A DNA stretch of 64,000 nucleotides from Nyssa sinensis (Eukaryota > Streptophyta > Magnoliopsida > Cornales > Nyssaceae). The translations under genes were made by a program, and so were the position numbers. The notes under the pieces are model-generated. The model did no database searches, was not told the origin of the DNA, and saw only the letters and a list, made by a program, of their open reading frames with translations. The stretch is from the NCBI GenBank assembly GCA_008638375.1, contig CM018038.1:29176753-29240752 (forward strand). The letters are read 5' to 3'. Below are positions 1 to 11,693 of this stretch, piece by piece. Each line of letters opens with the position of its first letter. The first letter of the stretch is position 1.

Positions 1-229
1 TCTTTCTCACCCTATAACCTCTCCAACTTTCCAAAACCAACCGAGACATCACCTAAACCACACCACATAGAGCCAATAATAGAGACCACAAGTCTCTAGC
101 TACCAGGCAATGCAACAAAAGATGACAGATTGACAACTATTAAGTCCCAAATTGCCTTACCTTTGTGAGGAGCCTTAAGAGGTAAACCCAATCATGAGAT
201 AGGTAAGGGCTCCACTGGACATCCCAAAT
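1..229 (-). mobile_element. LINE-B, 3' portion of a split non-LTR retrotransposon
   Basis: Read on the minus strand, this stretch continues the reverse transcriptase of the LINE that resumes at 2525. The peptide around VEPLPIS.LGLPLKAPHKGK matches the plant L1-type motif LPMTYLGLPLGAPYK that follows the LGCP motif. The two halves join exactly at the 14-base duplication TGGACATCCCAAAT (216-229 and 2525-2538). There are stops and frame changes, so it is a dead copy. It runs off the left edge of the window. Confidence 0.75.
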
Positions 230-1469
230 TTTTTTATTTTTTGATTAGTAATATAAATTTCATTAAAGAGCACCAAGGGGGTGCACCCAAGTACAAAAAA
301 TAATTACAATCATTCTATGGGTCGACGCACATAGAATGCAAAAAAGTTACAAAAGAATCTACATCCAAAGTGGAGCCTCCCAACAACCAAAAAAAGTAGA
401 GAGGTCAACACCGACACCTTGACCCTCCAAATAGGGGACTCAATGCCCTCAAAAGTTCTAATATTTCTTTCCTGTAAAATGCCCTACCAAATGGCAAGAG
501 GGACTAATCTCCAAGCTTTTCCTGTCCTCCTGCTGAAAAATCTCTCCCCCAAGACTCTAAGACTTCCCCGGAAGAGCGTGGAAAAACCCAAGAAATCCCA
601 AAAAGGCCAATCATCAGCATCCAGATTGCCCGAGTGAACGAGCAATGGATTAGAAGATGATTCCTCGATGTTCTTGCACAAAAAACACCAATTTCACCAA
701 GATTATGTCCCTCTTCCTCAAATTATCCATCGTTAAGTTTTTTCCCCAAACCACTATAAATGCCAAAAAAGAAAAAAACTACTTTTAACAGAGTTTTAGC
801 ATTCCAAATGCTTTGCATGGGAAATGAGAACCCCTATCCCCAAGCAAAAGCAAATAATATGACTTTACTGAAAACATCCCCCCACTGCCTTTTGAAATTG
901 ATATCCCATACTATATTATCCCCTGAAATCCTGCAATAATCAACTATCCTTGCATGTTTAGTTGTTGAAATCTGGAACAAAAATTGAAATGCCACAAAAA
1001 GAGGACCCCTCTCAATCCAAGCATCCAACCAAAATCTAATTCTAGTCCCATCCCCTACTCTCCATTTAATATGTTTCGAAAACTCATCCCAACCCTTCGG
1101 ATACTCTTCCACACCCCCACACCGTGGGAGGATCTCACCTCCCTAGAACACCAATTTCCATGAACCAACCCATATTTCTTCTCCACCTATCCATAGGCTA
1201 TCCTTTTCTCTTCCAAATTTCCACAATCATTTCCCTAGTAAGGCCTCATGAAATAAATGAAACCTTGGAATTCCCAGGCTTCCATCCTTCATGGGATGGC
1301 ACACACTCTCCCAATCCACAAGATGAAACTTATGCTAATCACCCATACCTCCTCACAAGAAGGCTCACAGCAAATTTTCCAGCCTCCTTACCACCAAAAC
1401 TAGGATTAGGAATAGAGACATAAACTACATTGGTAGGCTTGAGAGAGTACCCTTCAAAAGGATGAGTCG

Positions 1470-1494
<25 letters not shown>
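1470..1494. repeat. 25-bp poly(C) tract inside LINE-A
   Basis: An uninterrupted run of 25 C lies where the LINE thumb motif SKGGRLTLIKSTLSSLP has its glycine codons. It therefore looks like slippage expansion of a GGG-rich codon pair rather than independent sequence. Confidence 0.9.
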
Positions 1495-1500
<6 letters not shown>

Positions 1501-1579
1501 TTTGAAAGATATTGCTTCTTCAAACCGGCCAGCTTCCTTTCAAACCTCTCCACAACCACATGCCAAATGCATGATTTTT

Positions 1580-2290
1580 TTTTTATGATGCTCCAAGAGG
1601 AAGAGGTTGTTTGGGGGAGCGTTCTAGGGTGTAGATTCACGTGTAGGATGTCCTAACGAGATAATGGAACTGTTCGGAACAGTGTGGGATGGGCCCCTAA
1701 CGTGCGTGAAACTAGGCAATTCACCATTTGCACGACACTCGGCTGGAGCAGCACTCTACCCACATCCGAGTTTCACTTTGCTCCTTGCCACTAAAGTTCA
1801 TTTTATTTAAAAAATAATCTTTCACTTTTTTTGTCTTTTCCCTTGAGATTTCAGCTTCTTCTTTAGATTTGCGCGCCATCACATTTTTTGCAGACCTTTC
1901 TTTCCTTCTGCCATAATATATATACACACACAGACACACACACACACACAAAATATAATATACATATATAACATAGATAATCTTTTATTAATATTATAAT
2001 ATTTTTAATAATATAATATTTAATTAATTAATTATTATATATAACATATATAGTATTATTATTTTATATAATATTTAATATTCATATAACTATTATTTTA
2101 ATTTAGTATAAATTAAGTATTTATTTATTACATTTTAATTTTATAACATACTACCAAAAAATTCGATACTATTATAAAGAGTAAAATGAACTTTCATTCA
2201 TTAAAATTACTTTTAAATAATTTTTACCAAACACTTCTACCATCATAAGTTATTCTTATCCAAACACCCGAAATCTATTCTGCAGAAGGC
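1580..2290. other. AT-rich insertion within LINE-A, no gene
   Basis: This stretch separates two LINE domains that are normally contiguous. It holds a CA/TA microsatellite (about 1915-1965), very AT-rich DNA and inverted matching pieces AAAGTTCATTTTA (1793) and TAAAATGAACTTT (2182). It is probably a decayed non-autonomous element. At its right end, ATCTATTCTGC is repeated directly 29 bases apart (2271-2311). Confidence 0.45.
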
Positions 2291-2524
2291 ATTCTACCAT
2301 AATCTATTCTGCAAAAGCTGAAACTCTCCCAAACTAGCTTGAAGTCCCAAATAAGGCATACGCAGTTCCCCAACTCTGCACCCTAACAATGTTGCGAGGC
2401 TATTTATGTTCACCGCCAATCCTACCCCCACCAATTCACTTTCAGGCCTAAAATAGCTTGGAAGCGTATTAGAATGCATATGAGAAAACCCAACTACTCT
2501 TGCTTTGTATCACAAAAAAATATG

Positions 2525-4400
2525 TGGACATCCCAAATGAACAGCTAACATTCCACCTCCTCCACATTGCCTACTAAAATAACTCCAAATTTAGCAAGAT
2601 AAATATGCAATACCAAAACCACCTCAAAACATAAGAGGATACGTCACAAGTAACAAAGTTGAAACTCCTCGGCCAAGAAAAAGAATGATCTATCATCCGC
2701 AAACAAGATATAAGACACCAAGATAAGGGTTCCTCTCCAATGGCCAATCCCAAATTCCCGCAAGAAACCTTGAGTCACCACTCTATCTATCATCTGACTG
2801 AGAACCTCAATCACTATAGTGAATAGTAAAGGGGATGAAGAGTCTCCCTATCTAAAGTCTCTAGAATTAGCAAAAAATACCTTATGGGACACCATTTACT
2901 ATAATTTAAAAATGAACTGTTGAGATACACCACTAAATCCATCTTCACGAAATTCCATGCGTTCCAAGACAAACTAAAAAAATTGGCATAATTACATTTC
3001 AGTCACGAATTTTGTTTTTTTTTTTTTAAATTTACATTATGGTCACTAAAGTTGCAATATAAACTATATTTCTTCCCACCCCAAGGGCCCTTTTCCTATT
3101 AAAAAAATGTATATTAATTCTACGTTTAGTTTATTTAACAAATTTTAAATATGTCAACTTTCATTGTACATGACAAAATTACCCCTCTCCTCGTCATCTT
3201 CTCCACTTACAAACTCTAACCCTAACCTCATGGTCCTCATCACAAATTCCATCAGTGTCATCGATGAACCCTTGCACAAATACCCCATCAATGTTGGTGA
3301 TGGTCACAATTGACATCTTCAACATCACAATGGAGCCAGGGAGAAAATGAGTTTGTCTTGATTCCTGAGCTAGTAGTTCGACATTGTGATGGTCACTATC
3401 TGCCATGACTATCACCATCTCCTCTGCCACTTTTGATTCTAACAATACTGAATGTATCTTCATTGTCAATTCCGTCAATGATAAAGACATTTATCACGAC
3501 AGTGGCTTGGGGTAGTGGCCATTGTGCCACCACATGAACAAGTGAGAGCTAGTGACTGGTGGTAGTCGCGACAAAGATAATGATCTGCACTTCTTCTACA
3601 AATCTTGTTGGTGGTGCTGTTGAGGTGATTGGATGATAGAGCAAGGGGGATTGGTGGTGGTGCGGTGGTTTTCTTTAAAGGTGGCAATGATAGTGGTGGG
3701 GTTAGTGTTAAGATGAAAGAGGAGAAGAGGATGAGGGCAATCAGGTATTTAAAAAAATTAGTAGATCATTTCTTAACTTTATTGACCTTTTCTTAAATTG
3801 TAATAAAATGTAGACATGGCATTCATGTCAAAACTTTAGCCGATCATAGTGTGAAATTTGTAAATTAAAAAAAAAAAAGTGACTGAAACATAATTATCCC
3901 TAAAACGTTTCCAACTAACGTGATCATAGGCATTCTCCACATCAAGTTTGCAAATAAGCCTCGGCTCACTACTCTTCAATCTTGAATCCACACATTCATT
4001 TGCGATAAGGACTGCATCAAGAATCTATCTTCCTCGACAAAAGCATTTTGAGCGTATGAGATAATCTTTCTTGTCTAACACCCACTTCAAACAAGTTGCT
4101 AATATCTTGGCTAAAACTTTATATACTCAGCCCAAAATACTTCAATTGCAAGCCCCGCCTTTTTTAGGGATCAAAACGATAAAGGAGGCATTCAATCTTC
4201 TCTCAAAAGTTCCATGCTCATGGAAATAATGCATCGTGGCCATAATATCATCTTGAACAATCTCCCAACAATGATTGAAAAAAAAACCATCGTCATGCCA
4301 TCCAGGCCTGGACATAAACTGACTCACTACCCCCAAAATGCAAATGCAATAATAGGCCAAGTCACAATTAGATACACGGTTAAAAAGTCCAAGTGCTGAT
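2525..4400 (-). mobile_element. LINE-B, 5' portion (reverse transcriptase)
   Basis: Minus-strand reading gives a plant L1-type reverse transcriptase in order: FNASFIVLIPKKGGA (about 4150-4200), [18 protein letters not shown] (3905-3955), then, after the MITE at 2985-3900, the RQGD-equivalent region (about 2850), LLFADD with the catalytic aspartates (about 2690-2710) and NVEEVE..LAVHLGCP (2525-2570). The endonuclease half is missing, so the copy is 5'-truncated near 4400. Frameshifts and stops are common, so it is inactive. Confidence 0.8.
2985..3900. mobile_element. MITE / non-autonomous TIR element in LINE-B
   Basis: The ends are imperfect inverted repeats (19 of 22 match): left starts GGCATAATTACATTTCAG, right (reverse complement) starts GGGATAATTATGTTTCAG. 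The surrounding LINE reading frame is interrupted exactly here. Flanking nonamers agree only partly (6 of 9), which is compatible with a decayed Mutator-type 9-bp duplication but not proof. The 916-bp interior has no convincing coding region. Confidence 0.65.
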
Positions 4401-4589
4401 ATAGCCCCATCATGTCTGGGAACTGAAAATTAGTGTTTTGGCTTATCAAATGTCTTCAAAGCCCAATGATATTCGAATTGGACACTTGCACCAGGAATAC
4501 AAAGAAAACCATGGTGGTGGGGCCATGTTCCTACACTATGTGGACGTCTCTATGACTCCCAGGACCTGTTATGGTTTCTGTCCAGAATC

Positions 4590-5045
4590 GATCTTACCTA
4601 GTCCTAAGGTATTTTGGTTGATAAGGGAAGGAAAAAAGAAGAGAAAAAGAACAACAAAAATAGAGCGAGAAAGACGAATAATAAGGATCAAGGTTAAGGT
4701 TAAGGTAAGAATAACAAGGATCAAGGTTAAGGTTAGGGTTAAGGTTGGGGATTTTGCTTTGATATCATGTCCGAGATGAACATAATAGAAAAGAAGATAA
4801 GAGGAACGTGGGAGAACAACCACAATAAGTTGTCCCCTCACTATATATGGGTATTAGTAGACAAGGGAAGGAAAAAGGAAGAGAAAATAAGAAGAGAAAT
4901 AAAGTGAGAAGGACGAATAATAATGATCAAGGTTAGGGTTAGGGATTTTACCTTGACATCATGTCAGAGATTAACATAATAGAAAAGGAGATAAGAGGAA
5001 CGGGGGAGAACAACCACAATAAGTTGTCTCCTCACTATATATATG
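4590..5045. repeat. Two-copy tandem duplication with telomere-like GGTTAGGG/GGTTAA runs
   Basis: The segment at about 4615-4850 is repeated, with differences, at about 4855-5045 (shared landmarks GAAGGACGAATAATAA, AACATAATAGAAAAG, GGGAGAACAACCACAATAAG). Each copy has a stretch of degenerate GGTTAA/GGTTAGGG units (4690-4750 and 4930-4950). The second copy has fewer units. Plus-strand reading frames here are shadows of purine-rich DNA. Confidence 0.75.
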
Positions 5046-5084
5046 TACAATTATGAAAAGAACAAATAGAAGTACAATAACACC

Positions 5085-5232
5085 CGTTAAGAGTGAAAAG
5101 ACAAGAAAATAAGAAAATCAGAGAGCTTAACCCTAGGGCTAGCTCCTTTGAATATTTATACTAAAATGTCTATAGACACATTCACGCAAATACCATTAAA
5201 AACCTTAACAAATATCAAAAATACCCTTAACA
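5085..5232 (-). repeat. 3' LTR of the copia element
   Basis: 148 bp, homologous to 9893-10034 (shared GAGAGCTTAACCCTAGGGCT and TCCTTTGAATATTTATACTA). Minus strand begins TGTTAAGGG. The base opposite the terminal CA is mutated (CGTTAAGAG on plus). A short purine stretch (minus GATGGAG) just before it is the probable polypurine tract. Confidence 0.88.
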
Positions 5233-5259
5233 CTCCATCAAGTTAGAGCATATATATTA

Positions 5260-8200
5260 TATGCACCTAACTTGTTACAAATATACTTAACCCGTGAACC
5301 ACCCAATAGTTTAGTAAATAAATCTGCCAATTGATCCATAGATTTCACAAGTGTTGTACGAATCAAATTTTGCAACAACTTCTCTTAAATGAAATGGCAA
5401 TCAACTTCAATATGCTTCACTCTCTCGTGAAATAATGGATTGGATCATTGGAGGCAATATAAATTGATGCTTGATAATCACCTAAGAAGCACAGATACGG
5501 ACACAGGACACCGATACGACACGACACAGACACGCAGACACGTTATTTTTCAAAAAAATAGGAAACGGACACGTTAGGGACACGTTGACTATATATAATT
5601 TTTTTATATTTTTTATATGACAATATAATACAAACCTAATGTTATTTTAATTAAAATTAGCATAAAACACACAAATTTAAAAAACATTATTAAGATATAT
5701 TAAAATAACAAAGTCATTAAATAAAAATTAAAGAAACTCTTCATTTAATCATCAGCATCCATGATTCAAGTATCCGGACACGTGTTCGGAAAGTGTCTAA
5801 AAGTGTCGGTGTCCGGCACGAACACATGAGTCAAAATAAAGTGTCCGTACTTCATAGATTATCACAAAATAAAGTCATTGCACAAGAATGCTTGAAACCA
5901 AGTTCTTCTAACATATGCTTCAACCATATCAGTTCACAAGTAGTATGTGCCATAGCCCTATACTCAAATTCAGCACTTGATCGGACAACTACTATTTGTT
6001 TCTTACTTTTCCAAGACACTAGATTACCACCAACAAATACACAACATCTAGTAGTAGACCTCCTAAAAGATGGAGATTCATCCCAATCTGCATTTTATAA
6101 CCCTCAATTTGGATATGACCATAATTTTGATATAGTAGGCCACAACAGTGCACCCTCAAAATGCGGATAATAGCATCCCAATTACTGGTTTGTGGGACAT
6201 CCAGAAACTGACTAACTACACTTATTGTAAAAGAAATGTCCAGTCTAATAACAATCAAATAATTTAGCCTCCCAACAAACCACCTATACTGACCTAGATT
6301 TGTTAACTACTCGCCTTGATCTGCCACTAGCTTGGTATTATGGTCCATAGGAGTATCTATAGGGTTGATCCCCAACCTCCCTATCTCACTTAACAAGTCA
6401 AGAACATATTTTCTTTGAGATAAAGAAATTCCTCGATGTGACCTGGCCACTTCAATGTCCAACAAATACCTTAATTGTCTTATATCCTTTGTAAAGAAAT
6501 TACTCTGCAAAAAACAATTTTAGTTCCTAAATACCCTTACGAGTGATCACAATGTCATCAACATACACAGTCAGTAATATTCTTTCTACTTCGGTATGTC
6601 TATTGATCTACCTTGCACCTTTGTAGACCAAAGCCAATCACAACATCACTAAATCTGCAAAACCAAGCTCGAGGGAATTGTTTAAGGCCATACAATTACT
6701 TTTTCAAACGACATACTAACTTTGTCTCCCCTGGAGCAACAAACCCTGAAGGTTGCTCCATATAAACCTCCTCTTTTAGATTTCCATGTAAGAATGCATT
6801 CTTCACATCCAACTGAGAGATAGGATGCACAGTACAAGAGTGTTTACCCTTCAGAACAGCAATAGAACGATCTAGATCATGTGGAGAGAACAAAGATGGA
6901 GATGGATCTCAAGACAATGGAACGATTGGTGAAGCAACTGAGTTAGGTGGGCTAGTCTCTACATTCTGACGACGAGTGTAAACCTTCAAATTATAATGAG
7001 ATAAACAGTCTATGATAGTAGTGACAGGCTCAGTAGAAGGTGGATTGGGTGAAAGGAGACTAGGAATAGGAAGAGGAAAAGATTCATCAAGATCATTGAC
7101 AGAATGGGACTCAAAGTTGTACGGTGTAGACTTAAAGAAAGTAACATCTGAAGTGAGGGACTAAAACACCTATATCCTTTCTAAGTACGAGAGTACCCTA
7201 AGAAGATACATTTAATCACACAAGGATCTAACTTGTCACCACCACGTGCAAGCTAATGAACAAAACAAGCACACCCAAAAATGTGCGGTGATAAAACAAA
7301 AGGAGGATCAAGAGGGAAAAGAATAGAATGAGTCGTCATACCATTCAAAAGAGAAGACGGCATGCAATTAATTAAATAACAAGCTGTGAGAACATCGCTC
7401 CAGAAAAACTTGCAAACATTCACATAAAACAAGTTCGAGTAACTTCAAGCAAATGTCTATTCTTCCTCTCAAAGCAAGATGACTAATGAAGCATACCAAA
7501 TTGAGTCATAAAAGAGCTGAACAGATGAGAAAAATACTCTATGACATTATCACTACGAAGCATGCGAACTGATAAATTAGTTGATTTTAATTTCAACAAA
7601 AAAAAAAAACACAAAAATATAGAAAACAATTTGGAACGTTCTTTCATTAAATAAAGCTAGGTAACCCTGGAATAATCATCCACAAAAGTGATAAAATACC
7701 GAAATCCCAATTTAGAAGTAACACAGCTAGGATCCCAAACATCATAATGACCTAACATAAAGGGACTCACTTCACGTTTATTGACTCGGGAAGCAAACGA
7801 AACAAGACGATGCTTTCCCAATTGATAAGACTCACAATCTAGAGATGACATATGACTCAAACTTGGAACAAGTATCTTCAGATTTTCCAAGGACGGATGA
7901 CCAAGCCGACAATGAATCTGAAGAGGAGAATCAATTGTTGGACAAGTATTAGGAAACATGGCACAACCCTTTTGAGTATTCAAATAGTAGAGCCTATTTG
8001 ACTCATGACCTTCGCCAATCGTCTTCCTTATTGTCATATCCTGAATAATTACAGATTCAAGAAAAAGTGAATCAGAATAGTTAAGTTGTAGGGTAAGTTT
8101 ACTCACAGACATCAAATTAAATGGGAAAGAAGGAATATAAAGAATATATGATAAGGAAGGGATGGAGTGGGTTGTACTGTGCCGATGCCCCTAACAGAGG

Positions 8201-9440
8201 TAGTAGAACCATCTGCTAAGGTAACATTAAGTAAAGAAGATGAAGAGTGAAGATAAGAAAAATTATTAGATTTACATGACATATGATTAGTGGCCCCAGA
8301 GTCCAGGACCCCCATGATTGAAAGATAGAGAAACTAGAGGGAAGACAAACAGTGGATGTACCTTTCTAAGCTAGGGATGCAATAAGAAGAGATGCTCAGG
8401 AAGATGCTTGATACTAAAGAAACTTAAAATATTCCTCCTCAGACACAAAACCATAGTCTTCTTGTCAACTGGAGCAGAAGGGGAGGCAAAGTCAATACAA
8501 TCACGATTAGATGTTGTTGCATTGGCAAACCGAGCAGGCCTACCAACAAGATCCAAACATGTCTCTCTAGTATGGTTCTCCTTGCCACAATGGGAACACT
8601 CATGAGGTGGACGTCTACCAAAGCCTCCTCGGCCACCACGGTACCCACCATTACGACTACTGCGAGAACTACCACCTAGAGAGGCATGTGCAACTAAAGC
8701 AGATCGATCAAGAACTGGAGCACTAGAACTCTAAGAACTATCTCAAGAGGTGGCACATAATACTCGAGAATAGGCCTCTGCAAGAGAAGGAAGTTCAACA
8801 CCTGCTAAAATCTGAGATCGAACTAGCACCAATTCAGATTTCAACCCAGCTAAGAATTTTAGTACAACCATCTATGCCCTTTGTTTTTGCATTTCTCGAA
8901 CATCAGTAGTTACAAGTGAAACTACATTTAGCTCTTCATGAATTCTCTTTAGAGCAGCAAAATACTACTTGTCATCTTGCTGCAACTGAAAATAATCAAC
9001 TGACAAGTCGTACACACATGAAAGATTACCAGAATATAACAATCAGACATACAACCAAATCTCCTTACGGGTATCTAGATGAGTACACATCAGCTATTTG
9101 TGGCTCCATCAAATTCCACAATAGAGTAACAATCTGAGCGTCTTCTTGTAACCATTCATCATTCTTTTCTCATCACCAGATACAGCAGACTCAGTAAGGT
9201 GGTGATGTTTTCCCAACTTTGATGGCCTTAGACCAAGGCAAGTAGTTACTCCCATTTAACTTGCAAGTAGTAAGGGGTACAGGTGTCACGGAAGACACGT
9301 AGGGACTTAGAATCCTTAATACCAACACAATTATACCGGAAAAAAATTGATTAAAAGCAAACACAGATTACTCCCATAGAGGACTACACTAAACAAATTA
9401 TACCCTCTGGCAAACACCACTACCACGAAATAAGGAGATC
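5260..9440 (-). pseudogene. Broken copia gag-pol polyprotein
   Basis: Minus-strand order: gag with CCHC zinc knuckle CSHCGKENHTRETC (8598-8557); protease with the active site LDSGATNHM (about 8310-8280); integrase N-terminal zinc region CRLGHPSLENL (about 7905) and catalytic start FITFVDDYSR (about 7670); reverse transcriptase [20 protein letters not shown] (about 6750-6820) and RT C-terminal YLLDIEVARS (about 6460); RNase H region RLDISFTISVVSQF (about 6200-6250), interrupted by hAT-1 and resuming to about 5260. The gag start and much of integrase are hard to read through because of stops. It cannot make a functional polyprotein. Confidence 0.88.
5482..5857. mobile_element. hAT-1, small non-autonomous hAT-type element in copia
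   Basis: 376 bp, begins CTAAGAAGCAC and ends CTTCATAG (inverted start CTATGAAG). It is flanked by 8-bp duplications ATAATCAC (5474-5481) and ATTATCAC (5858-5865), one mismatch. Both halves are full of GGACACG-type motifs in opposite orientation. An 8-bp duplication with short inverted ends is the hAT hallmark. The same ends and motifs recur at 15226-16412. Confidence 0.82.
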
Positions 9441-9614
9441 ATAAAGTCACATAATCAAAGCCATTAATTGAACTGATTTAGTGCTTGAGACGGCAATAGA
9501 TCTAATATTATGAGGCAGTAATAAATCTGGTATTTGACGATGACATCGAACAATTGCTGTACTATAGATTCTGACGACAATGAAAACTTGTGAATTGTGA
9601 CTGAAGTAAACAAA

Positions 9615-9765
9615 GCAACGCGGATCTGTAGATGAGTGCAGATCTGGTGAACAATGGAGTCCTGAGTATAGATCTGACACAGATCCATAGAAGAAGAGTG
9701 CAGATCTGGTGAACAATGGAGCCCTGAGTAAAGATCTGTAGATGAGGGTAGATCTGATTTTTTTT
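9615..9765. repeat. Direct repeat in copia 5' leader
   Basis: Two copies of an approximately 80-bp unit built on AGATCTGGTGAACAATGGAG (about 9639 and 9704), between primer site and gag. They explain the two overlapping minus-strand open frames here, which I do not regard as genes. Confidence 0.7.
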
Positions 9766-9892
9766 TTTTTAACAATGAGTATAGGATTCTTTTTAGAAAC
9801 AACAATAAAGATGAGGAAATATAAGAAAAGAAAAGAAAATAATAGAAAAAAAAGAAGAAACACTTTTCCATGGATCTTAGGCTCTAATACCA

Positions 9893-10034
9893 TGTTAGGA
9901 GAAAAAAAAAGAGAAAGTCAGAGAGCTTAACCCTAGGGCTGGCTCCTTTGAATATTTATACTAAAATGTTTATAGACACGTTGACACAAATACCCTTGAC
10001 AACCTTAACACAAATATCACATATACCCTTAACA
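9893..10034 (-). repeat. 5' LTR of the copia element
   Basis: 142 bp. Minus strand begins TGTTAAGGG and ends TCCTAACA. It is directly followed by the primer-binding site TGGTATTAGAGC (9881-9892), complementary to the initiator tRNA-Met 3' end apart from one change. Confidence 0.9.
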
Positions 10035-10085
10035 ACACCCTTCACTTTATGACCTATCATATTTGATATGTAACAATCCCCACAC

Positions 10086-10930
10086 AACATCCCCCTTCTA
10101 AAAATGCAAAACAATTAGCAACCTGACACACCAACTCAACTCAACAAAGCCTTATCCCAATATTTTGGGATCATACTGTCGCACACCAAGAGTCGAAAAA
10201 GACAAGGAAATTGTTTGCTTAAAGCCATATGCCCACACCACAAAACATGCCAAAATTTGACATGAACCCCATTCCCTACTACAAAATTAAGAAATGCAAA
10301 AAATTTCTCCCATCCTTTCAAGATATTTTGTCATAAGCCCATCATGTGGGGTATTCCCATCTCCCTTGACACCCAGCACCCCAAATGCTCCCATATTTAT
10401 TTTTTCTACCACCCTGCACCACAAGTTGTCCCTCTAACAAAGCAATGCCTGCTTGAATGCTCTTAAATTTTTAATGCCCAATCCCCCAGACTAAGCGAAT
10501 CTTGGAGCACCCCCCCCCCCCAAAAAAATATATATATATATATATATATCTAGAACTTCTCTAACCTCTTCCCACCAATATTAGGACAGTGAAAATGGAC
10601 ACGAAATAGGTAAGAAGGCTCGCCAATGTGCGTTTTTAATGGGTAAGTCTATTCTCTTTGGAAAGGTATTGCCTCGTCCATCCTACAAGCTTCGTTAGAA
10701 CCTCTCGAGCAACTGCATCTCACACTGCCTTGCCTCTAAAGGAGGAACAAAACATAAGGCCTACAAAAGAAGTGAAAAGGAAATCTACCTTACACCACTG
10801 ATTAATAGCTAAATCCTCCGCACACTCCACCTTATTAAAGCAATTATCCTTAGTGACAAGTTTTGCTAACAATGCACAATCAAAATATTTATAATCATTA
10901 ACTGCAATGTCATTGTTAACGCATCATAGG
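10086..10930 (-). mobile_element. LINE-C fragment (RT thumb and zinc-binding domain)
   Basis: Minus-strand reading gives QYLSKENRL (about 10660), LGIKNLRAF..ALLC.GQLVVQGG (about 10420-10490) and GWEKFFAFLNFVVGNGVHVKFWHVLW (about 10220-10320), the C-terminal part of a plant L1-type ORF2. It is a different copy from LINE-A and LINE-B. A C10 run followed by (TA)n lies at 10510-10548. No intact frame. Confidence 0.75.
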
Positions 10931-11693
10931 ATTTGCAGCTTCTAGGATTTATGGAAACATCTAGAGTTGGGATTAATAGATTTATTGATATCTGGGATTT
11001 AAAATTTGTAGGGTTATATAAGCTCAATATTAAGCTTTATTTAATTTTTGGATCTTTTGAGGTTTAATTACTTCGGAGTTTAGGGCCACAAAGGTTTATG
11101 GTGGCATTTAGGGTCTAATAATTTAAAGGTTTAGGTATTTTAAACTTAAAGTTGGGGTTTTAGAAGTTTTATATTTAGGCCTTAGAATTCGTCAATTTTT
11201 CAAACTTTTAAGGTTGTAGTTTCTTTTTCCTCATATGACATTTTTTTTTTTTTGCCGTGGTGGGGGTGGGGGGTGGTGGTTAGGTTTGGAAGAAATTAAC
11301 ATCGTCTATTAAATTACTGAGTGCCCTCAGGAGTATGTACCCACAAACTGTTACTATCATCCCAAATAAAAGCTCAAAAATACATCAACCCCCAAAATAA
11401 GAGCCTCCAATAGTTTCAAGTTTTCTAGAGAGATCACATTTATATTCCAAGTTATCCTACTTACAAAATCCAAATTATACCAAGTGGTCCTGCGTAATAC
11501 TCAAAACAAAATGCAATGCATGTACCAATGGCTACTCAAAAGTTGATGATGCAGCAAAAAATCTAGAATCAAGACTTAGTTCATGTTTCCTTTTCTCCAT
11601 ATTTTTGGTTCCCTATCGTGCATCTTGCATGAATTTACTAATATAATAACAGTAAATCCTATCAATAAATCACATGAAGTTCACATAAATTAC
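10931..11693. other. Intron-like AT-rich stretch, no gene seen
   Basis: Lies beyond the exon 7 donor of SEC10 on the minus strand. I looked for the next SEC10 exon (beginning FNRGTSAMQHY in plants) and did not find it. There is a short G-rich tract (11260-11285). Nothing else is supportable. Confidence 0.5.

Larger units (their letters stand above)
230..2524 (-). mobile_element. LINE-A, 5'-truncated L1-type LINE inserted in LINE-B
   Basis: The poly-A tail reads as a T-rich run at 229-242, followed by the typical plant LINE 3' end (minus strand: ...TTGGGTGCACCCCCTTGGTG). Going up the minus strand I see the tail peptide KAWRLVPLAIW (484-520), the zinc-binding RT-associated domain with WRVGDGTRIRFWLDAW (about 1070), the thumb motif [18 protein letters not shown] (about 1440-1520) and palm residues LLGCRVGELRMPYLGL (about 2340-2400). 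Thumb and palm are normally adjacent; here 0.6-0.7 kb of AT-rich DNA separates them, so another insertion lies at about 1580-2290. The element is flanked by the perfect 14-bp duplication TGGACATCCCAAAT. It is non-coding now because of stops and frameshifts. Confidence 0.85.
5085..10034 (-). mobile_element. Ty1/copia LTR retrotransposon, full-length but degenerate
   Basis: Both LTRs, primer site, gag, protease, integrase, reverse transcriptase and RNase H are recognisable in the copia order on the minus strand. The element is flanked by a perfect 5-bp target duplication ACACC (5080-5084 and 10035-10039). A small hAT element (5482-5857) sits in the RNase H region. All domains carry stops or frame changes. 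The LTRs differ from each other at several positions, so the insertion is not recent. Confidence 0.92.

Noticed and set aside
4438..4841. Open frames on both strands, Lys/Arg/Val-rich or Leu/Thr-rich
   Set aside because: Purely the translation of GGTTAAGG-type repeats and purine-rich DNA.
9447..9893. Two overlapping minus-strand open frames of 148 and 135 codons rich in Phe and Ser
   Set aside because: They lie between the copia primer site and gag, over a direct repeat. Composition is low-complexity and no domain is seen; they are leader sequence.
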